Below are positions 1-9,484 of a stretch of DNA of 16,763 bases, in pieces (position 1 is the first letter of the stretch; every line of letters starts with the position of its first letter). Location: NCBI RefSeq assembly GCF_024693525.1, contig NZ_JAILKR010000120.1:1-16763 (forward strand), written 5' to 3'. The DNA comes from Selenomonas sp. GTDB lineage: Bacteria > Bacillota_C > Negativicutes > Selenomonadales > Selenomonadaceae. The translations under genes and the position numbers were made by a program. The notes under the pieces are model-generated. The model worked only from the letters and a program-made list of their open reading frames with translations. It was not told the origin of the DNA and did not search any database.

Positions 1-139
1 CCAAGCGAAGCGCGTTTAACTGTTTTCCAACTCTTAATTAAAAGGCAAAAATTTCTTGTAGCGGGTTGTCACCGGTGAAGCGTTGGTACTGGGGCCCCCG
101 CCGCCGGCGACTTACCTCGAACACGAACTGGGTACTACT
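1..139 (+). repeat. Copy A of a ~139-bp dispersed repeat, inverted relative to copy B
   Basis: Positions 1-139 match the reverse complement of 16373-16511 with about eight mismatches by hand alignment, and only two in the first 110 bases. The element contains a GC-rich core (85-105) built around GGGGCCCC. It starts at the window edge, so its true left end is unknown. It ends about 16 bases downstream of the htpX stop codon. It encodes no transposase. A short reading frame across the core is kept open in copies A and B (it contains WYWGPRRRR), but there is no start or ribosome-binding context, so I treat this as repeat sequence and not a gene. Confidence 0.85.
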
Positions 140-155
140 CCAATTTCACGCTTTT

Positions 156-1010
156 TTAGCGGATATGGGCTTCAGCGGCCTGCTGACGCAGACGGGCGAT
201 ACGCTCAGCGGTTTCCGGATGCGTGCTGAACAAGTTGGCAATGGCTTTGCCAGACCCTTTCAGCGGGTTGACGATATACATATGAGCCGTAGCTGGCTGT
301 GCCTGTGACATTGGCTGAGCATGCGTTGCATAATACTCGATTTTCTCCAGGGCATCAGCCAAATAATTCGGATTGCCGCAAATTTCACCGCCATCATGGT
401 CGGCCTCATACTCACGCGAACGGCTGATGGCCATCTGAATCAGCATAGCGGCAATCGGCGCCAGAATAACCATTGCCAAAGCGGCAATCGGGTTGCCGCC
501 ATCCTCGTCATCCGAGTTGCCAAAAAAGGCCAGGAACTGTGCCGAATAGGTGATAACCGTTGCCATCATAGCGGCAATCGTTCCCGTCAGAATATCGCGA
601 TTCTTCACATGGGAGAGCTCATGGGCCAAGACGCCAGAGAGCTCATTGTAGTCCAGCACATTCATTATTCCCGTGGTAACAGCCACGGCTGCATGGTCCG
701 GATTGCGGCCCGTGGCAAAAGCATTTGGCACATCGCTGTTGATGATGCACACCTTCGGCATGGGGAGGTTGGCATTAGCGGCCAGTTTCTCCACCAGCTG
801 GAAAAGCTGCGGAGCATCTTCCCGGGAGATTTCCTGTGCACCGGCGGATTTTAAGGCCATCGTATCGCTGAACCAGTACATGAACATATCCATACCCAGC
901 GACAGGATCAGCATTGCCATAAGACCAGCTTTGCCGCCAATCAGGCCGCCCACAAACATCATCAGGGCTGCCAGCAGAACCATTAGTAAAAGAGTCTTGA
1001 GATTATTCAT
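156..1010 (-). CDS. htpX: HtpX-type membrane zinc metalloprotease (M48 family)
   Basis: This is an integral membrane metalloprotease that, in its family, degrades misfolded or damaged membrane proteins alongside FtsH. The 284-residue protein has two N-terminal hydrophobic segments (about 5-47), the zinc-binding HELSH at 130-134, two further hydrophobic segments (about 140-163 and 174-195), and the third zinc-ligand motif SRSREYEAD around 196-204 (Glu200). Length is normal for the family. The start at 1010 is chosen over an upstream in-frame start because GGAGG lies 9 bases before it and the protein then begins with the typical MNNLKT. The start codon overlaps the end of the TerC gene by 8 bases, so translation is probably coupled and both genes fall under the upstream manganese riboswitch. 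No clear terminator follows; repeat copy A lies immediately downstream. Confidence 0.95.
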   Translation of the reverse strand: MNNLKTLLLMVLLAALMMFVGGLIGGKAGLMAMLILSLGMDMFMYWFSDTMALKSAGAQEISREDAPQLFQLVEKLAANANLPMPKVCIINSDVPNAFATGRNPDHAAVAVTTGIMNVLDYNELSGVLAHELSHVKNRDILTGTIAAMMATVITYSAQFLAFFGNSDDEDGGNPIAALAMVILAPIAAMLIQMAISRSREYEADHDGGEICGNPNYLADALEKIEYYATHAQPMSQAQPATAHMYIVNPLKGSGKAIANLFSTHPETAERIARLRQQAAEAHIR

Positions 1011-1710
1011 GATTGATTCCCTCCTTATTGTGATGATTGATATACCAGCCAATCGCTAAAACGGCTGCCACAAAAATAATTTTCATATACAGGGCGTAGG
1101 GGAGGAGAAGGGCACCAACTGCCTTATCCGCTACCATGAGTTCCGCCGCCGTGTACCCCAGGATTGCTGCACCAGCATAAATAAGGGCCGGCACTTTAAG
1201 CATGATCATCAAAAATACCTGCGCGCCGAAAAGCACAATGGGGATGGAAATCAGCAGCCCGCATATAATCAGGCTCCATTTTCCTTCCGGCACGGTATTG
1301 GCCACACCAGCCAGGGATAAGATATTGTCGATGCTCATGATGAAATCGGCAATCAGAATCGTCCGCACCGCCGCTCCAAAGGTCGTAGGCTGGCTGGAAC
1401 CATCACCTTTATCTTCCCGATGATCCGTAACCAGCTTCACGGCGATGTATAGCAGCGCCGCACCGCCGATTGCCTCAATATAGGGCATAGCCAAAATCCC
1501 CGTAGCAAACAAGGTGCAGACAATGCGGATAAATACCGCACCAAAACCACCGATCAGGATAGCTTTGCGCCGGTTATGATGCGGCAGATTCTTGCACGCC
1601 AAGGCGATAAGAATCGCATTGTCTCCCGACAACAGCAAGTCCAAGAGCAAGATTCCCGAAAAAGCTGCCAGCCATTCCGGCGAAAACATACCAGTAAATA
1701 AATTTTCCAT
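1003..1710 (-). CDS. TerC-family membrane protein (YkoY/MeeY-like), probable manganese exporter
   Basis: This is a polytopic inner-membrane protein of 235 residues with about seven hydrophobic segments. It has the two paired acidic motifs of the TerC family: LLLDLLLSGDNA (Asp24, Asp30, Asn31) and ADFIMSIDNI (Asp122, Asp128, Asn129). TerC proteins YkoY and YceF of Bacillus have been linked to manganese export and to metalation of secreted enzymes. That role is supported here by the yybP-ykoY riboswitch directly upstream. I chose the ATG at 1710 over the GTG at 1722 because a GAAGTGAT Shine-Dalgarno-like run ends 7 bases before it, while the GTG would have almost no spacing. The gene overlaps htpX by 8 bases. 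The family call is firm; the metal specificity is inferred from the riboswitch. Confidence 0.92.
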   Translation of the reverse strand: MENLFTGMFSPEWLAAFSGILLLDLLLSGDNAILIALACKNLPHHNRRKAILIGGFGAVFIRIVCTLFATGILAMPYIEAIGGAALLYIAVKLVTDHREDKGDGSSQPTTFGAAVRTILIADFIMSIDNILSLAGVANTVPEGKWSLIICGLLISIPIVLFGAQVFLMIMLKVPALIYAGAAILGYTAAELMVADKAVGALLLPYALYMKIIFVAAVLAIGWYINHHNKEGINHE

Positions 1711-1737
1711 TTTTCTTATCACTTCTTCTTTCTGTAC

Positions 1738-1794
1738 AAAAAAGACCTTGACCTATATACAGTCGTAGTATGACTTTATATAAGATCAAGGTCT
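1738..1794 (-). terminator. Riboswitch expression-platform terminator before the TerC gene
   Basis: Read on the minus strand, an 11-base arm AGACCTTGATC (1794-1784) pairs with GGTCAAGGTCT (1753-1743) with a single wobble pair. It is followed by a run of T (1742-1738). An inner stem using AGTC/GACT and TATATA tracts extends the hairpin. The 5' arm shares CCTTG with the closing helix of the aptamer, so the two structures exclude each other. This fits an ON switch in which ligand binding prevents termination. Confidence 0.85.
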
Positions 1795-1876
1795 CGCTTA
1801 CTAACGGTTAGCCGGCCGTACCGGGATGCTCCAGCATCCGTATTGACGATATCAGGCCGTTCAGCTACTCCCCTTG
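1787..1876 (-). promoter_or_regulatory. yybP-ykoY manganese riboswitch aptamer
   Basis: The minus strand carries the conserved blocks of the yybP-ykoY class in order: GGGGAGTAGC just inside the closing helix, CGTCAATACG, a variable GATG/CATC hairpin, GGCTAACC, then GCGAGACCTT. The closing helix pairs CAAGG (1876-1872) with CCTTG (1791-1787). This class senses Mn2+ and often precedes TerC-family or MntP exporters, matching the gene downstream. Recognition is by motif reading; a covariance-model search was not possible. Confidence 0.92.
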
Positions 1877-1906
1877 TGGGGTATAGAGTTGATTAACTAT
1901 GGTTAT

Positions 1907-1935
1907 AATATATCATAGCCGTTTCCACATTGCAA
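1907..1935 (-). promoter_or_regulatory. Possible sigma-70 type promoter for the riboswitch-terC-htpX operon
   Basis: On the minus strand TTGCAA (1935-1930) and TATATT (1912-1907) are 17 bases apart, just upstream of the riboswitch. An alternative pairing is TTGCTT with TATGAT, 16 bases apart and offset by a few bases. Both are imperfect matches in an AT-rich stretch, so the exact boxes are uncertain. Confidence 0.4.
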
Positions 1936-1969
1936 GCAAAAAATGTCAAAAAGTCAGCTAAAAATCTGC

Positions 1970-4027
<2,058 letters not shown>

Positions 4028-4348
4028 TCATTCCGTAACCAAACTTGTTTCCGTTGTTTTCTTCGTTGAATCCACTGCATCTATCGTCGTAAACGCCAGC
4101 TCTGAACGCCGCTTCAAGGTAAGGGGCGATATCACTGACAGGTATATTTTATCTTCGGTCAAAACCAGGGCCTTTATGGACTCATGCTCGTCCTCAGGGC
4201 CCAATTCCAGCGTATTTACCACCAGTCCAGCTTCTCTTTTGGCCGCCAGCAGATCTTTTCCCGGTCCATTCTGAAAGAGGGAAAAATCCTGAATTGCTAT
4301 GACGTCTTTGGTGCGAACCGACACGCCATTTCCTAAATGTAAAAACAT
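4028..4348 (-). CDS. remB: DUF370 family protein, RemB/YaaB-like
   Basis: This is a small protein of 106 residues of the DUF370 family. It begins MFLHLGNGVSVRTKDVIAIQ, the typical N-terminus of Bacillus RemB (YaaB), which sits in the same place between recF and gyrB. The paralogue RemA is a DNA-binding activator of biofilm-matrix genes in B. subtilis; what RemB does outside Bacillus is not established. The C-terminal third is rich in Thr, Ser and Val and makes this protein somewhat longer than the ~80-90 residues usual for the family. Its ATG shares one base with the TGA of the upstream DUF721 gene (TGATG), and GAGGTGA precedes it, so translational coupling is likely. Confidence 0.85.
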   Translation of the reverse strand: MFLHLGNGVSVRTKDVIAIQDFSLFQNGPGKDLLAAKREAGLVVNTLELGPEDEHESIKALVLTEDKIYLSVISPLTLKRRSELAFTTIDAVDSTKKTTETSLVTE

Positions 4349-5301
4349 CAGTGTTCACCTCTGACTTTCTTGCCCAGCTTGATGACTGAGTAACGCTTTG
4401 GTGCCTTATAATCCTTGGGTCGATGAAGGTTGAACCGCAGTCGGTAAATGGTCCTTATGATTTCATCCTCCGTCAGCTGTTCCGGCGGCAGACAGCGGTA
4501 AAGCATGACCAGGTTCTTTGCCTTGATACTCTCAGTATCCGACACATCTACCTCCATTGCCAGCTGCTGTACCATCGAGGCCCGCTGCTCATTCAAAAGT
4601 TTGGGTGTGCATTCCGGAACATACTCCCGCACTTCCTTGCAGCGGGCCCAGGGGATATCCCGCAGGACTTGACGGACTCTTGCCGCTAAAGCTTCCCGCT
4701 GGTTGCGCGCACATACCGGACAGCGCTGTTCTTCTTTCGGGCACAGCGTACCGCAGTCTACACAGGGATGCCAGTCCTTCGTGGCCCGAAGCTTTTCCAT
4801 CTGCATATGCTTGCGGAAAAGCTCTCTGGCCTTGGCGACAATATCCGCATCCATCCCTTCCTTGCCGATTTGCTCGGAGGCCTGCATTTCCTCAGCGGTG
4901 AGCAGCACCTGCTGGCGATTTTTGCCCCAGTTGTACTCCCGCTTCGTATGGGCGATGCGGATTTCGTCAATCCCATCGGTATCAGGGTGCTCCCAGCGGC
5001 GGCTGAAGGCAATCCCAGCAATCATCTTCTGGCCAGCGTAATTGTTGACCAGCTGGGTGATTTGCTCCTGCATCATCACCAAATTGTTGCGCAGAGACGG
5101 ATTTCCACAGTAAAGATACAGGATTTCCTTGCGGATTCCCTGGGGCTCCGTATGCTTGGCATTAAAGGAACCGACAATATCCTCCCAGTGCCAGAGCACC
5201 CAATGCATGAAAAATTTCTTTTCAAAGACCGCTCCTTTGGTGTGAACCCAGCGGGGGATGACGGATTTTACTTTTTCCAGTCCTGGTGTGCGCTTTGCCA
5301 T
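4348..5301 (-). CDS. DUF721 (DciA-related) protein with Cys-rich zinc-ribbon segment
   Basis: The 317-residue protein has a DUF721-like N-terminal domain: WVLWHWEDIVG at about 34-44, then ILYLYCGNPSLRNNL at about 60-74. DciA members of this family load the replicative helicase, and the position between recF and gyrB suits a replication role. A basic linker, a helical segment and a Cys cluster follow: Cys180-x2-Cys183, Cys187 and Cys194-x2-Cys197, resembling a zinc ribbon. The remaining ~120 residues are helical and charged and I do not recognise them. It is much longer than a simple DUF721 protein (~100-170 residues). The start at 5301 is preferred to an upstream frame extension inside recF because GAGG lies 7 bases before it. 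It begins 4 bases after the recF stop and ends overlapping remB by one base. Function as a helicase loader is inferred. Confidence 0.8.
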   Translation of the reverse strand: MAKRTPGLEKVKSVIPRWVHTKGAVFEKKFFMHWVLWHWEDIVGSFNAKHTEPQGIRKEILYLYCGNPSLRNNLVMMQEQITQLVNNYAGQKMIAGIAFSRRWEHPDTDGIDEIRIAHTKREYNWGKNRQQVLLTAEEMQASEQIGKEGMDADIVAKARELFRKHMQMEKLRATKDWHPCVDCGTLCPKEEQRCPVCARNQREALAARVRQVLRDIPWARCKEVREYVPECTPKLLNEQRASMVQQLAMEVDVSDTESIKAKNLVMLYRCLPPEQLTEDEIIRTIYRLRFNLHRPKDYKAPKRYSVIKLGKKVRGEH

Positions 5302-5305
5302 TCTA

Positions 5306-6409
5306 TTACCTCGTAATCTGGCCCGCCTTAACGTAAAAATAAGTACCAATACGCTCCTGCGGGAAATACGCTGCATCCGTGGCAGTAATCATCGTCTGAA
5401 TCCGCTCCCGGCGAATATACGCCATCAATTGCTGGCGCCGGGAAGCATCCAGCTCACTCATGACATCATCTAGCAGCAGGATTGGGTATTCACCTGTTTC
5501 GGAACGCAGAAATTCCAGCTCCGACAATTTCAAGGACAACACGCCAGTGCGCTGCTGTCCTTGGGAACCGAAATTCCGCAGATTGATGCCGTTGACCGTG
5601 AGCACGATGTCATCATGATGGGGCCCCCGGGTCGTTGAACCGCGCAGGATGTCCGCCTCACGATGAGAAGCCAGCTCTTTATTATACCATGAAGCGAGGT
5701 CGTTTGTCATATCCCCCTCTTCCATGCCGTGAATCTCATAGGCAATCGACAGATTCTCCCGGTTGTCCGATATGCGGCGCTGCATGAGGTTAGCCAGCAT
5801 ATTGAGTTTCTTTACGGCCTCCTGACGCTTTTTCGTGATTTTGACAGCACTTTCGATGAGCTGGGGGTCCCAGAGGTCCAGCATTTCCGCCGAAGCCTTC
5901 CGTTCCCGAATGCGTTTTAACAGGGTATTGCGCTGGGTAACGATGCGGTTGTACTGCTGAAGCTCATGATAGTAGGCAGGACTTGCCTGGGAAATCTCAC
6001 CGTCTAAAAAACGCCGGCGTCCAGCCGGCGCTCCTTTTATCAAAAATAAATCTTCGGGAGAAAATAGAACGGTATTGATACTGCCGATTAATTCCTTAGG
6101 ACGGATGGGATGTTCATTGAGGAGAATCCGACGCCGTTTTTCCCGGCTAAACTGAAATTCCAAATGATTTCCCACCCCCAGGCGGTCGAAATCCAACTGA
6201 ACCGATGCCGTAGGCTCCTCCCAGCGTATCAAATCCGTATCGCTGTGGGTGCGGTGGGAATGGCCCAAGGAGGCATAGTAAACCGCCTCGAGGATATTCG
6301 TCTTTCCCTGAGCATTCTGGCCCAAAAAGACATTGATATTCGGGTCAAAGTCCAGCTGTATCTCGGAATAGTTCCGATAATTTCTCAGTAAAATAGAACG
6401 TACATACAT
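5306..6409 (-). CDS. recF: DNA replication and repair protein RecF
   Basis: This SMC-like ATPase acts with RecO and RecR to load RecA at gaps in stalled forks. The 367-residue length is typical. It shows Walker A FLGQNAQGKTN (28-38), the ABC signature region NFGSQGQQRT (about 279-288), and Walker B with D-loop LLLDDVMSELD (about 311-321). The N-terminus MYVRSILLRNYRNY is characteristic. The ATG at 6409 has GGAG 10 bases upstream. It lies 37 bases after yaaA and 4 bases before the DUF721 gene, in the classic dnaN-yaaA-recF order. Confidence 0.98.
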   Translation of the reverse strand: MYVRSILLRNYRNYSEIQLDFDPNINVFLGQNAQGKTNILEAVYYASLGHSHRTHSDTDLIRWEEPTASVQLDFDRLGVGNHLEFQFSREKRRRILLNEHPIRPKELIGSINTVLFSPEDLFLIKGAPAGRRRFLDGEISQASPAYYHELQQYNRIVTQRNTLLKRIRERKASAEMLDLWDPQLIESAVKITKKRQEAVKKLNMLANLMQRRISDNRENLSIAYEIHGMEEGDMTNDLASWYNKELASHREADILRGSTTRGPHHDDIVLTVNGINLRNFGSQGQQRTGVLSLKLSELEFLRSETGEYPILLLDDVMSELDASRRQQLMAYIRRERIQTMITATDAAYFPQERIGTYFYVKAGQITR

Positions 6410-6446
6410 TCTCTTATAATCTCCTGTCAGCCCAGGCGGCCTGACG

Positions 6447-6668
6447 TTACTCCTTGGTTACTCGCCAGGCGCCCATGCCTTCGATTTCCACTACATCCCC
6501 AGGATGCAGTTTGCGGCGGCGGGCACTTTCCGTCTCGCCGTTGCGCTTGATGCGGCGCTCTTCGATGAGCATCTTGACTTCGCCGCCAGATTGCAGCACA
6601 CCAGCCCATTTCAAGAACTGGTCGAGCTGGATTTCTTCGGTTTCGATTGCGATATCCTCAATCTGCAT
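6447..6668 (-). CDS. yaaA: S4-domain RNA-binding protein YaaA (RlbA family)
   Basis: This is a small S4-type RNA-binding protein of 73 residues. The S4 core is visible as QLDQFLKWAG, then GGEVKMLIEERRIKRNGE, then HPGDVVEIEG. The family member in Bacillus sits in the same place between dnaN and recF and is associated with ribosome biogenesis. The start at 6668 is chosen over a longer frame beginning inside dnaN because GGAGG lies 8 bases before it and the S4 fold begins soon after. It begins 13 bases after the dnaN stop, and its ribosome-binding site abuts that stop codon. Confidence 0.95.
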   Translation of the reverse strand: MQIEDIAIETEEIQLDQFLKWAGVLQSGGEVKMLIEERRIKRNGETESARRRKLHPGDVVEIEGMGAWRVTKE

Positions 6669-6681
6669 GTGGACAACCTCC

Positions 6682-7794
6682 TTAGTGAGCCGTGCGAACC
6701 GGCGTAACGATGTAGATAAACTCCTCATCATCCGCTTCGCGGACAGCCGCCGGGGAAAGGGGCTGATTGAGTTTAATCTGGCAGGTATCGCTATCGATAT
6801 TCTTCATGACATCCATGATGTACTGGGCATTGAAGGCAATGGTCAGCTCCGGCCCTTCAATGGAAGCGGCCACCGACTCTTCAGCATTACCGATATCCGG
6901 GTTGTTCGAGGTAATGTGAACCTGATTGTTGGCAAATTCCAATTTGATGATGTTGTAATCACCAGCCCGGGAAATTAGCGAAACGCGGTCAACGGCCGAG
7001 CTGAATTCCCGCGCATCGAGGGTGACCACCGTAGCAAACTCCGGCGGAATAACCCGGTGATAATCTGGGAAAGCACCTTCAATTAGACGGGAAGTCATGT
7101 AGAGGTTCTCAAAGGCGAAGCTAATCTGGTTATAGGTGCAGGTAACCGTCACATCCGTGGGAATTTCCGAGGTCATATTGTGGAGAAGTTCCTGCAAAAT
7201 GCGGGACGGAATAATGATTTTGATGTTGCCGATGCTTTCATCAAAGGTCTCGAATTTGACGGCGAGACGATGGGTGTTGGTAGCTGCCATGGTGACTTTC
7301 GTGTCGGCTACTTCCAAATAGCAGCCCGTAAATACGGGGCGGGACTCGTCGTTGGAGCAGGCAAATACCGTCTTCTTAACCAAAGAACGCAAAACGTTAT
7401 CCTTGATCTTGAACTGAAGGTTGCCTTCCATCGGTTTGATGGTGGGGAACTCGGAAGCGTTCATGCTAAGAAGGGTAAAGTTTGCCTGATTCGACTGGAT
7501 GTGGACAATCTTCTCTTCGCGATTAAAGGAAAGAGAGACACTATCCCCAGGCAGTTTGCGGATAACTTCTTGGAAATAACGTCCAGAAATGGCGATTTGG
7601 CCTGGTTCTTCAATTTCAGCTGGAATACGGCAGACCATGCCGATTTCATAATTTGTTGCCTGAAGCTCTAAGATTCCAGCTTCTGCCTTGAGGTAAATAC
7701 CGGAAAGGATGGGGGTTTGCGGCTTGGTGGCTACGGCCTTGGACACTATCTGCAAGGCGCTGACCAGTTCATTTTTGGCACAGGTGATTTTCAT
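6682..7794 (-). CDS. dnaN: DNA polymerase III beta subunit (sliding clamp)
   Basis: This is the ring-shaped processivity clamp that tethers the replicative polymerase to DNA and recruits other replication and repair proteins. The 370-residue protein has the family N-terminus MKITCAKNELVSALQIVSKA, followed by TPILSGIYLKA. The three repeated clamp folds are apparent from length and from blocks such as PVFTGCYLEV and RLIEGAFPDYHRVIP. The ATG at 7794 has AGAGG 9 bases upstream. It is the second gene after dnaA, with the 271-base origin spacer between them. The last codons run into the yaaA ribosome-binding site. Confidence 0.98.
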   Translation of the reverse strand: MKITCAKNELVSALQIVSKAVATKPQTPILSGIYLKAEAGILELQATNYEIGMVCRIPAEIEEPGQIAISGRYFQEVIRKLPGDSVSLSFNREEKIVHIQSNQANFTLLSMNASEFPTIKPMEGNLQFKIKDNVLRSLVKKTVFACSNDESRPVFTGCYLEVADTKVTMAATNTHRLAVKFETFDESIGNIKIIIPSRILQELLHNMTSEIPTDVTVTCTYNQISFAFENLYMTSRLIEGAFPDYHRVIPPEFATVVTLDAREFSSAVDRVSLISRAGDYNIIKLEFANNQVHITSNNPDIGNAEESVAASIEGPELTIAFNAQYIMDVMKNIDSDTCQIKLNQPLSPAAVREADDEEFIYIVTPVRTAH

Positions 7795-8065
7795 TTTGGT
7801 GGTCCTCTCTTTTTTTTATTATTACTCGGAGTATTTTTAAAGAAATAGCCGTCGTAGTAGTAGGGCTTGTGGAAATGTTGAAAAGTGCAGAAATCCCAAT
7901 GTTATCAACGATTAACCTGTGGGTAATATGTTCATAACAAGAGGGGAGGTTATCCACACAATCCACGGTGAAAACCTCCCCTGTATTTTATCCACATTCT
8001 GTCGACAAGAAATCCGCAGGACTTTCCACAGGGTTATCCACGACGATTCTGTTCATAAAATGACG
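7795..8065. other. oriC part 1: dnaA-dnaN spacer with DnaA boxes and AT-rich stretch
   Basis: This 271-base gene-free stretch is placed like the B. subtilis unwinding region. Perfect DnaA boxes (TTATCCACA) are at 7950-7958 and 7988-7996 on the plus strand. Near matches are TTATCCACG at 8034-8042 (plus, 8/9), TTACCCACA at 7918-7926 (minus, 8/9), CTTTCCACA at 8022-8030 (plus, 7/9) and ATTTCCACA at 7868-7876 (minus, 7/9). An AT-rich segment (7806-7849, with T and TAATAA runs) sits on the dnaN side and would be the unwinding element. A 10-bp stem (7942-7951 with 7973-7982) brackets one perfect box. Confidence 0.85.
7851..7876 (-). promoter_or_regulatory. DnaA box plus DnaA-trio array (basal unwinding element)
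   Basis: On the minus strand, a DnaA-box-like ATTTCCACA (7876-7868) is followed by a short GC-rich spacer. Then comes CTACTACTACGAC (7863-7851), which is tandem trinucleotides equivalent to the 3'-GAT-5' DnaA-trios described in B. subtilis. The AT-rich stretch follows directly. The order box, GC spacer, trios, AT-rich DNA matches the described basal origin unwinding system, although the box is only a 7/9 match. Confidence 0.7.
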
Positions 8066-9484
8066 TTACATCTTCTGGATTCGCTCGACGAGTTCATTTA
8101 AGATACCGCCGAGTTTAATGTCGGATTCTTTTTCTTTGCTGATTTTATCGCAGGCATGCAATACCGTAGTGTGGTCACGGCCACCGAAGAAGTTGCCGAT
8201 CTGCGGCAGGGACGTATCGGTGAGCTCGCGGCAGAGATACATGGCAATCTGCCGTGGGTAAGCAATGCTGCGGGTACGCTTTTTGGCGTGCAAGTCGTCA
8301 ATCTTTATTTTGAAGTAAGAAGCTACGATTTCCTGGATTACTTCCATGGTGATCTCTTTAGTCTTGTTGTTCGGGAACACATCTTTTAAGGCCTCGGCCA
8401 CCAAATCCGTGGTGACTGGCTTCTTAATCAGGGAAGCGTAAGCAACAACACGGGTCAGTGCACCCTCCAGCTCACGGATGTTGCTGTCGATGCGGCTGGC
8501 AATGTAGACCATGACGTCGTTTGGTACACTGAAGTGATCAAGCTGCGCTTTATTCTTCAAGATAGCGATACGCGTCTCGAGGTCCGGGGCCTGAATGTCG
8601 GTGATAAGTCCCCATTCAAAGCGGGAACGCAGGCGGTCTTCCAGGCGTTCAACCTCCCGAGGCGGACGATCGGAGGACAGGATAATCTGTTTCTCGGCAT
8701 CGTGAAGGGTGTTGAACGTATGGAAGAATTCTTCCTGGGTACTGGTCTTTCCGGACAGGAATTGGATATCGTCGACGAGCAAAACGTCGATGTTCCGGTA
8801 TTTCTGGCGGAATTTTTCCGCATTACCTTCCTGGATGCTGCGGATGATCTCGTTCGTGAACTGTTCACTGGAGACATAGAGAACCCGCATCTCCGGATGA
8901 TTGTGGAGAACACGGTTGCCGATGGCATGCATCAAATGGGTCTTGCCGAGACCAACCCCGCCGTACATGAAAAAGGGGTTGTAGACCTTTCCCGGCGATT
9001 CGGCGACAGCCATGGCGGCTGCATGAGCAAAGCGGTTGCTGCTGCCTGTTACGAAGGTATCGAAGGTATATTTTGGATTTAAAGAGGAACTGTCGCCAGC
9101 GGCAAGAATGTGCATATCGCTATTTTCGGTGCTGGTGTTCGTATCTCCGTTGTGGCTGAAAAGGGTACCCTGGTCGGGGGGCTCCTTCGGACCGCGGCGA
9201 ACCGGTTCTTGCTCTGGTTCCGGCGTTTTCTCCGTTTCAACTACTTTCATGACGATTTTTCGGGGGCTGCCCACAACAGCCGCAACGGCATCCTCAAGTA
9301 TCGTCAGGTAATGGCTGGTAATCCAGTCCTTGGCCATAGCCGTTTGCGTGCCGAGGACTAAGTCCGATTCCGTCAGGGAGATAGGCTGAATCGGATCGAG
9401 CCATTTGAAGGCAGAGCCTGCGAGCTGGTCTCTCATATTATTGAGAATCTGCTCCCAGATTGCCTGCAATTCTGCTTGCTCCAT
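8066..9484 (-). CDS. dnaA: Chromosomal replication initiator protein DnaA
   Basis: This AAA+ initiator binds DnaA boxes and melts oriC. The 472-residue protein has an N-terminal domain I (about 1-80), a Pro/Glu/Ser-rich linker (about 85-135) and the AAA+ domain with Walker A GGVGLGKT (175-182) and Walker [10 protein letters not shown] (235-243). Domain IV carries the DNA-binding signature around [12 protein letters not shown] (434-445). Length is normal. The ATG at 9484 has AAAGGG 8 bases upstream. It is divergent from rpmH, with DnaA-box clusters on both sides. A DnaA box overlaps its predicted promoter, which suggests autoregulation. Confidence 0.99.
   Translation of the reverse strand: MEQAELQAIWEQILNNMRDQLAGSAFKWLDPIQPISLTESDLVLGTQTAMAKDWITSHYLTILEDAVAAVVGSPRKIVMKVVETEKTPEPEQEPVRRGPKEPPDQGTLFSHNGDTNTSTENSDMHILAAGDSSSLNPKYTFDTFVTGSSNRFAHAAAMAVAESPGKVYNPFFMYGGVGLGKTHLMHAIGNRVLHNHPEMRVLYVSSEQFTNEIIRSIQEGNAEKFRQKYRNIDVLLVDDIQFLSGKTSTQEEFFHTFNTLHDAEKQIILSSDRPPREVERLEDRLRSRFEWGLITDIQAPDLETRIAILKNKAQLDHFSVPNDVMVYIASRIDSNIRELEGALTRVVAYASLIKKPVTTDLVAEALKDVFPNNKTKEITMEVIQEIVASYFKIKIDDLHAKKRTRSIAYPRQIAMYLCRELTDTSLPQIGNFFGGRDHTTVLHACDKISKEKESDIKLGGILNELVERIQKM

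Noticed and set aside
1943..1969. Terminator after gyrB
   Set aside because: T-rich tracts are present on the minus strand after the stop, but I see only 3-bp stems, too weak to call.
5610..5640. A GGGGCCCCC run within recF resembling the repeat core
   Set aside because: Only the GGGGCCCC part matches; the surrounding sequence is ordinary recF coding sequence.
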